Positions 44,969-54,544 of a stretch of 64,000 nt of DNA are shown piece by piece. Origin of the DNA: Larkinella punicea (GTDB lineage: Bacteria > Bacteroidota > Bacteroidia > Cytophagales > Spirosomataceae); assembly GCF_003334855.1 (NCBI RefSeq), contig NZ_QOWE01000034.1, forward strand, positions 30,834 to 94,833, in the 5' to 3' direction. A program made the position numbers and the translations under genes. Below the pieces are notes generated by a model, which did no database searches, was not told the DNA's origin, and worked only from the letters and a program-made list of their open reading frames with translations. Within the stretch, counting starts at the first letter, position 1. Each line of letters opens with the position of its first letter.

Positions 44969-45394
44969 TTAAAGCGTATACGGTTTTTCAAATACTTCGT
45001 CCCAGGTCAGTTGAATGCCTTTTGCTGACACATCCGTTTCAGTCTCAGCTTCGTCAAGAGCTTCGATGAAGGCTTCTTCCCAAATGCTATTGATGAAGTT
45101 CTCATTCAGAGAAGGTGTGTATTTTCGCAAACCGGCAATTTCATAGCGGGCGTTTTTGATCGATATAATCCAGCTTTTGGATCGTTTTTCCGGCTGAATT
45201 TTCCACTTGATGATGTGGTGCATTAACCGAACCAGTTGGCTTTGCAAAGCCCGGCGCTCTGAGCGTGACATCGTTTCAATTAACTGATTCAGACCGAGAG
45301 CCGCATCTTCCAGATCACCCTCATCCCAGGAACGTTTGATTTCCTCGGCTGCCAGTAATTCGGATGTGGAAGCAATTTCATCCCAGTTTTTCAT
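44969..45394 (-). CDS. DUF29 family protein
   Basis: A 141-residue soluble, helical protein. The DUF29 pattern is visible in MSRSERRALQSQLVRLMHHI followed by WKIQPEKRSKSWIISI, and in the later LRKYTPSLNENF. The family is of unknown function and common in cyanobacteria. It lies between gltB (46 nt) and gltD (5 nt) on the same strand, so it is co-transcribed with glutamate synthase. Whether it acts on the enzyme is unknown. Confidence 0.85.
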   Translation of the reverse strand: MKNWDEIASTSELLAAEEIKRSWDEGDLEDAALGLNQLIETMSRSERRALQSQLVRLMHHIIKWKIQPEKRSKSWIISIKNARYEIAGLRKYTPSLNENFINSIWEEAFIEALDEAETETDVSAKGIQLTWDEVFEKPYTL

Positions 45395-45440
45395 GCTATT
45401 ACCTTGTTTTTAAACAAAGATAACGAAAGAAAATCAGTTG

Positions 45441-48400
45441 TTATCCGTGTGCCACGTCCACGACGATGTCTTGGTATACCACATTTTTGTCGCGGATCTG
45501 GTCGGCCAGGGAAATCCCGCGTCCGGCCAGCGCCTTGCGGAAATCGCTCGGCATCACTTTGACAAATTGTTTGATGAGGTTGTCCCAGTCCTGAATCAGT
45601 TGCAGGGCTACATTGCTGGTGGTATACTGGAAGTGTTTTTCGACGAATTCTTTGATGAGAGCGACGTCTTCACTGTCCAGGGCTTCGAGGTTGACCATTT
45701 CGCCGTTCACTTTGGAAGCAAAATCGCCTTCCTGATCCCAGACGTAGGCTACTCCGCCGGACATCCCGGCTGCGAAATTCCGGCCCACCGAGCCGAGAAT
45801 AACCGCTAAACCGCCCGTCATGTATTCCAGACCGTGATCACCAATGCCTTCGACCACCACTTTGGCTCCGGAGTTCCGGACGCAGAACCGCTCACCCGCC
45901 ATCCCGCGGATGTAGGCTTCCCCGGAGGTCGCCCCGTAGAACGAAACGTTTCCGACGATGCTGTTTTCTTCCGGTTTGAACGGTGCCATGCGGTCGGGAT
46001 ACACAATCAACTGCGCTCCACAAAGTCCTTTGCCAAAATAATCGTTGGCATCGCCTTCCAGTTCGAGTTTGATTCCGTGGGTGTTGAACGCGCCGAAGCT
46101 CTGCCCGGCCGTTCCCCGAAATTTGAAGTGAATCGTGCCTTCGGGTAGTCCCTTTCCGGCGTATACTTTCGAGATTTCGTTCGATAAAACCGTCCCCACC
46201 GCCCGGTTCAGGTTGATAATCGGGTATTCAGCGTACACCGATTCGCCGGCTTCCAGTGCGGGTTTGGAGACTTTCAACAGTTCCCAGTCCAGAATATCGG
46301 TCATGCCGTGATCCTGCTCTTCCTGCTTGTAGAGGGCCACATCCAGGTTGTTGGCGTCTTTGAACAATACCGCCGACAGATCGACATGGTCGTATTTCCA
46401 GTGCTTGATGTCCTTGCGCATTTCGAGCATCTGCGACTGACCCACCATTTCATTGATGGTCCGGAAGCCGAGTTCGGCCATGATTTCGCGCAGTTCTGTC
46501 GCCAGGAAGGTGAACATATTCACGACGTGTTCCGGTTTTCCGGTAAACAACGCCCGCAAGTCTTTATTCTGTGTGGCAACGCCCACCGGACAGGTGTTCA
46601 GGTGACACTTCCGCATCATGATGCAACCCACGGAGACGAGGGCAGCGGTGGCAACGCCAAATTCTTCGGCACCGAGTAGCGCGGCAATGGCCAGGTCGCG
46701 GCCCGTCCGGATTTGCCCGTCCGTTTGCACCGTCACGCGGCCCCGCAGTTTGTTGCGAACCAGCGTTTGGTGGGTTTCGGCGAGTCCCAGTTCCCAGGGC
46801 AGACCCGCGTGGCGGATGGAACTCAGGGGAGAGGCTCCCGTTCCGCCGTCGTGACCCGAAATCAGGATGTGGTCGGCGTGGGCTTTGGCAACTCCGGCGG
46901 CAATCGTTCCAACCCCGGCTTCCGACACCAGTTTGACGCTGATGCGGGCGGCCCGGTTGGCATTTTTGAGGTCGAAGATGAGCTGGGCTAAATCCTCGAT
47001 GGAATAAATATCGTGGTGGGGCGGGGGCGAAATCAAGCCGACACCCGGCGTCGAGTGACGCGTGCGGCCAATCCAGTCGTCGACTTTATGACCGGGCAAC
47101 TGACCGCCTTCGCCGGGTTTGGCACCCTGCGCCATTTTGATTTGCAGTTCGCGGGCGTTCGTCAGGTAATGACTCGTGACGCCAAACCGGCCCGAAGCCA
47201 CCTGTTTGATGCCCGAATTCATGTTGTCGCCGTTCGCCAGGGGCGTATACCGCAGTTCGTCTTCGCCACCTTCGCCGGAATTGCTCTTGCCGCCGATGCG
47301 GTTCATGGCAATGGCCAGTGTCGTGTGGGCTTCCCACGAAATGGAACCGAACGACATGGCTCCTGTCGCAAACCGGGTGAAAATACTTTCAATCGGTTCT
47401 ACTTCTTCAATGGGAACCGGATTACCTTTTTTGAACTTCATCAAACCGCGCAGCGTCAGTGCCTTGCGGGTTTGGTCGTCGATCAGGTTGGCGTATTTCT
47501 TGTAAATCTGGTAGTCGTTTTTCTTGGTCGCCTGTTGCAGCAGGTGAATCGTGTCGGGGTTGAAAATGTGCGCTTCCCCGCGTTGTTTCCACTGATACAC
47601 CCCGCCCACTTCCAGCCGTGGATTGAGGACGTTGTTCTCCGGGAAAGCCTGCCGGTGACGAACCAGAATTTCGCGGCCGATCTGTTCCAGACCCATGCCG
47701 CCAATGCGGGAAATCGTTCCCGTAAAATACTTGTCAACGACTTCCTTGTTCAGACCGAGGCACTCGAAAATCATGGCACCCTGGTAGGACTGAAGCGTCG
47801 AAATGCCCATTTTCGAGAAAATCTTGAGCAACTCTTTGTTGACGGCTTTGATGTAGTTCTGGTGGAGTTTTTCAACCGGATAATCGACCTGAATCAATCC
47901 GCGTTCCTTCATGTCCGTGATGGTTTCGAACGCCATGTACGGGTTGATGCCGGAAGCGCCGTAGCCAATCAGGGTCGCGAAGTGGTGGGTTTCCCAGACA
48001 TCACCGGCTTCGACCAGAATACCGACCTGGCCGCGCAGTCCCCGGCGAATCAGGTGGTGGTGAATGGCCGAGGTTGCCAGCAGGGAAGGAATCGGCGCGT
48101 GGTCGGAGTCGATGGCGCGGTCCGACAGAATGATGATTTCAAAACCGTCTTCGATGGCGTCTTCGGCGTAGCGGCAAATCCGTTCCAGGGCGCGTTCGAG
48201 GCCCGTGCTGTCGTCGGCGCGGAAATAGGTATTGATGGTTTTGGCCTGGAAGTGGTTTTTATCGACAAACCGCAGTTTGTCAAACTCTTCGATGGTCAGA
48301 ACCGGCTGTGTCAATTCAATCAGGCGGCAATGTTCGGGGTCTTCGCTCAGCAGATTGCCGGTTGCGCCGACAAACGAGATCAGCGACATGATGGCCCGTT

Positions 48401-50012
48401 CCCGGATCGAGTCGATCGGCGGGTTGGTCACCTGGGCAAAAAGCTGCTTAAAATAATTGGCCAAATGCTGGCTTTGCTCCGACAGGATGGCCAGGGGCGA
48501 ATCGGTTCCCATTGATCCAAGGGCTTCCAGACCGGTTTCGGACATGGGCGCCAGAATCATGCGGAGGTCTTCGGACGTAAATCCAAACGCCTGTTGCCGC
48601 TGCGTGATGTCCTGTTTCCGCATGTGGCTGAACGTGCGGACCGGTTTTGGCAAGTCGGTAATTTTGATTTTATATTCCTCGAGCCACTGCTTATAGGGCT
48701 GGCGTGAGCAGATGTCTGCTTTTACTTCTTCATCGCTGATGATGCGGCCCTGTTCCAGATCTACGACGAACATGCGGCCCGGTTGCAGACGGCCTTTTTT
48801 GACAACCCGTGCCGGGTCGATGTCGTTGACACCCGCTTCCGAAGCCATGATGACCACGTCTTCGTCCGTCACCCAGTAGCGCGAAGGCCGTAAGCCGTTC
48901 CGGTCGAGGGTGGCACCCACGATGCGACCGTCGGTAAACGAGATCGACGCGGGGCCGTCCCACGGTTCCATAATGGCCGCGTGGTACTCATAAAAAGCGT
49001 GCCGCTCGGGGTCCATGCTTTCGTTGCCGTCCCAGGCTTCCGGAACCAGCATCATCATCACATGCGGCAGGGAACGTCCCGACATTACCAGCAATTCGAT
49101 GGCGTTGTCGAGGTTGGCCGAATCCGACTGGTTGAGGTTACAGATCGGGCGGAGCATGGCCAGTTCTTCCGGCGTAAATAGCTTGGATTCAAGCATGGCT
49201 TCCGCCGTTTTCATCCAGTTGACATTCCCCTTCACGGTATTGATTTCACCGTTGTGGGCAATGTAGCGGAACGGCTGCGCCAGTTTCCAGGAGGGAAAGG
49301 TGTTGGTCGAAAACCGGGAGTGAACCACGCCCAGGGCCGAAACCAGTTCTTCCCGCTGCAAATCCGGGAAGTAGTCGCGGAGTTGTTTGGTCGTTAACTG
49401 ACCCTTATAAGTAATAACCCGGCTCGAAAGCGAGGAGTAATAGAAATTGTTCTCAACGCCGGCAACGGTTTCGTTGATGATCCGGCTGCTGTAGTTTCGT
49501 ACGATGTATAATTTACGCTCAAATTCGTCGGAAGTCTGGGTTTCGGGTTTTCGGATAAAGACCTGTTCCATCACCGGTTCCACCGAGCGTGAACCGTTGC
49601 CCAGATCAGACGAATCGACCGGAACGACGCGGTAGCCGATCAGCTCCAGGTTCAGTTTTTTGATGGTTCGGTTGAGAATATCGCGGCATTCTTTCCGCAG
49701 ACGCTCGTCTTTGGGCATGTAGATCATCCCGACGCCATAATCGCCGGCCGACGGCAGCGAGAAGCTCAGCTTCCGACATTCATCGACGTAAAGTTCGTGG
49801 GGAATCTGAATCAGAATTCCGGCGCCATCGCCCGTATTGGGTTCGTAGCCAACCGCACCCCGGTGATCCATGCGCGTAAGCATCGTAAGGGCATCCTCGA
49901 CAATTTGATGCGACTTGCGACCTTTGACGTGCGCTACGAATCCAATTCCACAGGCGTCGTGTTCAAACTCAGGCCGGTACAGACCCTGTTGCGGTGCGTT
50001 AGAAGAAGACAT
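45441..50012 (-). CDS. gltB: Glutamate synthase large subunit GltB
   Basis: From the ATG at 50012 the protein has 1523 residues, the normal length; the reading frame runs on to 50171 without a family match. The glutaminase nucleophile is Cys21 in HDACGIGF after a short propeptide. Central and FMN domains include RFATGAMSFGSISWEAH and ISGHDGGTGASPLSS; the 3Fe-4S cluster is C-x5-C-x4-C in CIMMRKCHLNTC; the C-terminal GXGXG-type beta helix is present. It releases ammonia from glutamine and adds it to 2-oxoglutarate. Confidence 0.97.
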   Translation of the reverse strand: MSSSNAPQQGLYRPEFEHDACGIGFVAHVKGRKSHQIVEDALTMLTRMDHRGAVGYEPNTGDGAGILIQIPHELYVDECRKLSFSLPSAGDYGVGMIYMPKDERLRKECRDILNRTIKKLNLELIGYRVVPVDSSDLGNGSRSVEPVMEQVFIRKPETQTSDEFERKLYIVRNYSSRIINETVAGVENNFYYSSLSSRVITYKGQLTTKQLRDYFPDLQREELVSALGVVHSRFSTNTFPSWKLAQPFRYIAHNGEINTVKGNVNWMKTAEAMLESKLFTPEELAMLRPICNLNQSDSANLDNAIELLVMSGRSLPHVMMMLVPEAWDGNESMDPERHAFYEYHAAIMEPWDGPASISFTDGRIVGATLDRNGLRPSRYWVTDEDVVIMASEAGVNDIDPARVVKKGRLQPGRMFVVDLEQGRIISDEEVKADICSRQPYKQWLEEYKIKITDLPKPVRTFSHMRKQDITQRQQAFGFTSEDLRMILAPMSETGLEALGSMGTDSPLAILSEQSQHLANYFKQLFAQVTNPPIDSIRERAIMSLISFVGATGNLLSEDPEHCRLIELTQPVLTIEEFDKLRFVDKNHFQAKTINTYFRADDSTGLERALERICRYAEDAIEDGFEIIILSDRAIDSDHAPIPSLLATSAIHHHLIRRGLRGQVGILVEAGDVWETHHFATLIGYGASGINPYMAFETITDMKERGLIQVDYPVEKLHQNYIKAVNKELLKIFSKMGISTLQSYQGAMIFECLGLNKEVVDKYFTGTISRIGGMGLEQIGREILVRHRQAFPENNVLNPRLEVGGVYQWKQRGEAHIFNPDTIHLLQQATKKNDYQIYKKYANLIDDQTRKALTLRGLMKFKKGNPVPIEEVEPIESIFTRFATGAMSFGSISWEAHTTLAIAMNRIGGKSNSGEGGEDELRYTPLANGDNMNSGIKQVASGRFGVTSHYLTNARELQIKMAQGAKPGEGGQLPGHKVDDWIGRTRHSTPGVGLISPPPHHDIYSIEDLAQLIFDLKNANRAARISVKLVSEAGVGTIAAGVAKAHADHILISGHDGGTGASPLSSIRHAGLPWELGLAETHQTLVRNKLRGRVTVQTDGQIRTGRDLAIAALLGAEEFGVATAALVSVGCIMMRKCHLNTCPVGVATQNKDLRALFTGKPEHVVNMFTFLATELREIMAELGFRTINEMVGQSQMLEMRKDIKHWKYDHVDLSAVLFKDANNLDVALYKQEEQDHGMTDILDWELLKVSKPALEAGESVYAEYPIINLNRAVGTVLSNEISKVYAGKGLPEGTIHFKFRGTAGQSFGAFNTHGIKLELEGDANDYFGKGLCGAQLIVYPDRMAPFKPEENSIVGNVSFYGATSGEAYIRGMAGERFCVRNSGAKVVVEGIGDHGLEYMTGGLAVILGSVGRNFAAGMSGGVAYVWDQEGDFASKVNGEMVNLEALDSEDVALIKEFVEKHFQYTTSNVALQLIQDWDNLIKQFVKVMPSDFRKALAGRGISLADQIRDKNVVYQDIVVDVAHG

Positions 50013-50743
50013 CGGCGTAAACTCGTTTGTGGTTTTGTTATTGAAAAAATGGCAAATCAAAATATCTGCAGGCGAGTAACGAAAAAACGAACTATAATCA
50101 GCAGACACTACTGTTTTTGCGTTGGATGTGCAAGTTACATTAAAATATATTTTGCGAAAAGTCCAAAACACAAAATTTCGTTTGCATAGCCAATTTTATA
50201 ATTTTGGTACAAAATTGTCTTGGTTAGTGAATAGATTTTAGTGAAAATAGACTTGGATTGAAGAAATTAAAACGAGCTGAACGGGTCTGGTTTTGCTTAA
50301 AAACAACTACTAAGAATGTAGTTAATGGCTCTTTTGAATCAATGCACTTACTGGATGTCTGGAAATGTACGTGCACTGCTAAAATAATGTGAATTTTTGT
50401 AAAAACCGCCTGTTTTGTGAATAATAGGTTTTGTTTTTGACTTCAAATGGATTTTTTTGTACCAAAAATGGCCAAAATTAGTTGAAAAATAGTCTGTTTT
50501 TTTGAAATAACTATTTTCCTTTTTTAGTGTTATTTCCCACCGGTTCGCAACGGCAAATTTCCTCAACTAAGTCCACCGGAAAAGCCACTCCGGTGGGGTC
50601 TCTTTCAAAACCGCCGTTCAGCCGCCACAACCGCTTGCTCAACGACCTACGCTTCAACACCCGTTTTTGACGGCTCATGCATTGAATGGTAGCAGAGGAG
50701 TGGTTTGCCCGCTACATTCGCTTCGTTCAGAAAAAGCCGCACC
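50013..50743. other. AT-rich 730-bp gap between gltB and the secreted protein gene
   Basis: No gene is evident. It holds the gltB promoter region on the minus strand (not resolved), a pair of inverted 13-mers (50202-50214 and 50455-50467, TTTTGGTACAAAA), a TAATTTTG element at 50199-50206 on the plus strand, and an 8-bp stem at 50573-50580 with 50589-50596 without T run. A TACATTCG at 50713 is a poor match for a promoter of the next gene. Confidence 0.5.
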
Positions 50744-51187
50744 ATGCTCAAAACGTTTATTCTCGGATGGATCATCCTGGCCGCTACCGGGCTGTGCCGG
50801 GCGCAGACCGGTTCCAGTTATCCCTATACCTACAAAAACCGTCAGATCCTGATCGGACAGGGGGGCGGCATTACCGGTGCGTCAAAGATCTACTGCTGGC
50901 TGGAAAACGGATACCTATACGTCAAGTCTGATAATGATTCGCTCTATACCCGGCTCGGACGGAAACCGGCGGCCACCACCCGGCGGTTTTTCAACGAACT
51001 GGAGAAAACGTGCCGGATCAAAACCACCCGGTTCAACCAGCCGGGAAACCGCTACCAGTTTGTAAGCTGGAAGAAAAACCAGCAGGAGTTTACCGTAAGC
51101 TGGGGTGACCCGCGGCAACCGCCCCCGGCCCGGTTTGTCACGTTCTACCAGTCGTTTCTGGCGCAGATGCCGAAACCGAAGCATTAG
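50744..51187 (+). CDS. Small secreted protein upstream of the M4 protease; possible inhibitor
   Basis: From the Met at 50744 the product has 147 residues with a signal peptide (MLKTFILGWIILAATGLCRA). The mature part has GQGGGITG at residues 38-45, a beta-rich pattern (YCWLENGYLYVKSD), a PGNRYQFVSWKK segment and WGDP near the end. This arrangement recalls small GGGxTG proteins and, loosely, emfourin-type protease inhibitors encoded beside M4 proteases. The protease gene starts 30 nt downstream. The inhibitor role is inference from context and faint similarity. Confidence 0.7.
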   Translation: MLKTFILGWIILAATGLCRAQTGSSYPYTYKNRQILIGQGGGITGASKIYCWLENGYLYVKSDNDSLYTRLGRKPAATTRRFFNELEKTCRIKTTRFNQPGNRYQFVSWKKNQQEFTVSWGDPRQPPPARFVTFYQSFLAQMPKPKH

Positions 51188-51217
51188 CATTCATTTTTAC
51201 CCACAACAAATACATCC

Positions 51218-54200
51218 ATGAAATTAATTTTATCCAGTCTTCTGCTGGCGTATTCCCTCGGTGTGCTGGCGCAATCTCCGCAACCCGGTTTCGGGCGAAA
51301 GCTCAAAACCCAGGCTCCGACACCCGGTTTGGCGCAAAAACTAAAGGCCGATGTGGCTCCGGTTTCAACCCGAACGGGTAACTTCCGACTCGCAGCGTCA
51401 ACCCAAAATCCTCAATTTGATGCCCGGTCGCTGAAACTCCGGATCGTCCGCGACACGGCGACGAACCTGCCGGTTTACATCGAAAACCGCTCACCCGTTT
51501 CCCCGAATAAAGGCGCCCGCATGAGCGCCCGGGCATCGGCTTTCTCGTTCATGAGCCAGATCAAGTCGTTGCTGAAGGTGGAAAAACCGGAAGAGCAATT
51601 TCAGATTACCAAAACGGAAACCGATCACCTGGGGCAAACGCACATCCGAATGACGCAAACGGTTCAGGGCATTCCGGTGTATGGTAGTGAGTTGGTGGCG
51701 CACCTGACCAACGGAACGGTGACGCTGCTGAACGGACAATACCGGGTTGCCAAACCGGTTTCGACCACGCCCCGGCTTTCGCTACAGCAGGCGACCGACC
51801 GGGCTTTTCAGGACATCGGCCAGGAGTCGATTGTTCGGCCATTCGGACAGAACCTCTTTAACCTGAAACCGTCGGAAGGGGCGTTGTGTCTATATCCGGT
51901 GGGCGAAACACTGGCGCTGGCTTACAACCTGACGATTCGGCCCAATATGCTCGAACGATGGCAGTATGTTGTCGATGCACAAACCGGTGCGGTGTTGAAC
52001 AAATACAACAACACCTGCGGGGTGGACGGCCCGGTGAAAGCATCGGGCAAGGATTTGAACGGGGTGATGCGGAATTTTCAGACGTATCAATCGGGCACGA
52101 ACTATTATATGCTGGATGCGACGCGGGCGATGTACGATGCCAAAAAATCGACGGTTGCCAAACCGGTGGGAGCCATCGTTACCTACGACGCCAGAAACAA
52201 GCAGGAAGCCGATGGTGGTTTTCGGTTCTACGATGTCACATCAAAGAATAACAACGACTGGAATGCCAACGCCATTTCGGCCCACACCAATGGGAGTCTG
52301 GCGTATGAATATTACGAAAAAACGCACAAGCGGAACTCACTGGATGGCAAAGGAGGAACGATGGTGTCGATTGTGAATGTGCTGGAAGACGGAGAAGCGA
52401 TGGACAATGCCTTCTGGACGGGGGAGTTTATGGTGTATGGAAACGGGAAAGCGTACTGCAAACCGCTGGCGGGCGGTCTGGATGTGGCCGGACACGAAAT
52501 GACCCACGGTGTGATCGATCACACGGCGAATCTGATTTACCAGGATCAATCGGGGGCCATCAACGAGTCGATGGCGGATGTTTTTGGCGCGATGGTCGAC
52601 CGGGACGACTGGTTGATTGGGGAAGATGTGGTGTTGAAGAGCAAATATACGTCCGGGGCCATGCGTAGCATGTCGAATCCGAATCAGAATGGAAAAGGGA
52701 CGCTGGGGTATCAACCCAGAACAATGGCCGAATTTATTGTCACCAAAGACGACAATGGCGGGGTTCACCGGAACAGCGGGATTACCAATCATGCTTTTTA
52801 TCTGTTTGCCACCAATATCGGGAAAGAAAAAGCCGAGCAGGTGTATTACCGCACGCTCACCAAATACCTGACACTGAACTCAAAGTTTCTGGACTTGCGG
52901 CTGGGCGTGATTCGTTCGGCGGGTGATTTATACGGCGAAAACAGCGCGGAAGCCAAAGCGGCAAAGGACGCGTTTGATGCGGTCGGCATTGTAGAAACCA
53001 CCCAACAGCCGGATGAACCGCAGGATGTGCCGGTCAATAATGGACAGGACATGATCATTCTGTATAGCATTGGCGACCAGAAATTGTATACGGCTCCCGT
53101 CAGCACGGGCAATCTGACGGCCCGGATCAAGGCGGAAATCAGCCACCGCCCGAGCATTACGGACGACGGGAAGGCCGCCTACTACGTGACGACCGACGGC
53201 CGGATTCGGGCCGTGACCCTGACCGGGGCGGCCCAGGAAGTCATTATTTCCGACGAACCGATCTGGGACAATGTGGCCATTTCGCGGGATGGCTCCAAAC
53301 TGGCGGCTTTGACGAAAGAGAAGGATAAATCCATCTGGGTCTACAGCTATGACCTAAAAAAATGGAAGCAGTTTCCGCTGAGCAACCCCACCTCCGCCGA
53401 AGGGATTTCGACGGGCGAAGTGGAGTATGCGGATTCCTTCGAATGGGATTTTGCCGGTGAGGTGTTGGTCTACGATGCCTTTAATAAACTGAAAAGCGGT
53501 GATGGGGAGGATATTGACTTTTGGGATGTCGGTCTGCTGGATGTGTGGAGCAACGCGCAGAAAACATTTAGCGACGGGGCCATTCTGAAGCTGTTCAAGA
53601 ACCTGGAAGACGGTGAGAGCGTGGGCAACCCCAGCTTTTCCCGGAACTCACCCAACATCATCGCCTTCGACTATTACAATGCCGTCGACGACAGCTACAA
53701 GGTGTGGGTGGGGGATCTGAAAACCGGTACATTGAACACGGTGCTGACCAACGTTACGTTGAGCTTCCCGGCGTATTCCCGGCTCGATGACCGGCTCATC
53801 TTCAATACGTTGAGTTCGGGGGGCGACAAGGAAATGGTGGCGTCGCTGGACTTGCAGGGCGACAAAATGACGGCGAAAGGAGAGGTGAAGGCGTTGTATG
53901 AAAATGCGAAGTGGGCGGTTTGGTATGCCACTGGAACGCGGGCCGAAACCGGCAAAACCGCGCAGACCATTACGTTCAATGCCTTGCCGGATCGGTATGC
54001 CGATGACGGCTCGTTCAACCTGACGGCCACGGCCTCGTCCAAACTTCCGGTCAGTTTTGAGATCGTTTCCGGATCGGCGACGTTGTCCGGAAACCGCCTG
54101 ACGCCAACGAAACCGGGGGTGGTGACGGTGCGGGCTACGCAGGCCGGGAACGAGCAATTTTCGGCGGCCACCCCGGTTGAGCGCAAATTCAACGTGCTGG

Positions 54201-54469
54201 CCGTCACGGGGAACGAGCCCACCTGGGCCGACGTCCTGAAGGTCTATCCCAATCCGGTTGGCGCGTTGCTCACGGTCGAATTGCCAACGGGTGAGTTTTT
54301 CGAAGGCGTAAGCCTGATGACGGTTTCGGGAGCAACCCTTCTGGAACAGCCCGTGAAAAACCGGGCAAGCCAGACGACGCTGGATACGAGTCAGTTGTCG
54401 TCGGGACTGTATGTTCTGAAGGTGCAAACGCCCAAAGGCGTGGTGCATCGGAAGGTGGTCAAACCGTAA
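51218..54469 (+). CDS. M4-family (thermolysin-like) metalloprotease with T9SS sorting domain
   Basis: A 1083-residue secreted protease: signal peptide (1-18), FTP/PepSY-type propeptide (to about 260), catalytic domain with HEMTH (His426, Glu427, His430) and GAINESMADVFG (zinc-ligand Glu450), then VHRNSGITNHAFYL with the catalytic His. After about residue 610 come a TolB/PD40-like propeller (to about 900), an Ig-like domain (about 905-985), and a C-terminal type A sorting domain (KVYPNPV...SGLYVLKV) that directs export through the type IX system to the cell surface. Confidence 0.95.
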   Translation: MKLILSSLLLAYSLGVLAQSPQPGFGRKLKTQAPTPGLAQKLKADVAPVSTRTGNFRLAASTQNPQFDARSLKLRIVRDTATNLPVYIENRSPVSPNKGARMSARASAFSFMSQIKSLLKVEKPEEQFQITKTETDHLGQTHIRMTQTVQGIPVYGSELVAHLTNGTVTLLNGQYRVAKPVSTTPRLSLQQATDRAFQDIGQESIVRPFGQNLFNLKPSEGALCLYPVGETLALAYNLTIRPNMLERWQYVVDAQTGAVLNKYNNTCGVDGPVKASGKDLNGVMRNFQTYQSGTNYYMLDATRAMYDAKKSTVAKPVGAIVTYDARNKQEADGGFRFYDVTSKNNNDWNANAISAHTNGSLAYEYYEKTHKRNSLDGKGGTMVSIVNVLEDGEAMDNAFWTGEFMVYGNGKAYCKPLAGGLDVAGHEMTHGVIDHTANLIYQDQSGAINESMADVFGAMVDRDDWLIGEDVVLKSKYTSGAMRSMSNPNQNGKGTLGYQPRTMAEFIVTKDDNGGVHRNSGITNHAFYLFATNIGKEKAEQVYYRTLTKYLTLNSKFLDLRLGVIRSAGDLYGENSAEAKAAKDAFDAVGIVETTQQPDEPQDVPVNNGQDMIILYSIGDQKLYTAPVSTGNLTARIKAEISHRPSITDDGKAAYYVTTDGRIRAVTLTGAAQEVIISDEPIWDNVAISRDGSKLAALTKEKDKSIWVYSYDLKKWKQFPLSNPTSAEGISTGEVEYADSFEWDFAGEVLVYDAFNKLKSGDGEDIDFWDVGLLDVWSNAQKTFSDGAILKLFKNLEDGESVGNPSFSRNSPNIIAFDYYNAVDDSYKVWVGDLKTGTLNTVLTNVTLSFPAYSRLDDRLIFNTLSSGGDKEMVASLDLQGDKMTAKGEVKALYENAKWAVWYATGTRAETGKTAQTITFNALPDRYADDGSFNLTATASSKLPVSFEIVSGSATLSGNRLTPTKPGVVTVRATQAGNEQFSAATPVERKFNVLAVTGNEPTWADVLKVYPNPVGALLTVELPTGEFFEGVSLMTVSGATLLEQPVKNRASQTTLDTSQLSSGLYVLKVQTPKGVVHRKVVKP

Positions 54470-54476
54470 TCATTTT

Positions 54477-54540
54477 GCCCCCAACCCCCTGAAGGGGGCT
54501 TCAAGCGTCCGACAAAAGCCCCCTTCAGGGGGTTGGGGGC
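54477..54540. repeat. Palindromic intergenic repeat (GCCCCCAACCCCCT type)
   Basis: Perfect 24-bp arms 54477-54500 and 54517-54540 with a 16-nt loop, between converging genes. One arm of the same family is at 13045-13067. Confidence 0.9.
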
Positions 54541-54544
54541 AAAA

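Noticed and set aside
47013..48515. Long reading frame antisense to gltB (500 codons)
   Set aside because: Fully inside gltB, with biased residues and no recognisable domain.
50013..50171. N-terminal extension of GltB
   Set aside because: These 53 residues are AT-rich with no family match; the start at 50012 puts the catalytic Cys after a short propeptide as expected.
50348..50566. Small minus-strand gene of 72 codons in the gap before gltB
   Set aside because: Composition is only that of AT-rich DNA (Lys/Phe/Tyr/Asn), with no motif or start signal.
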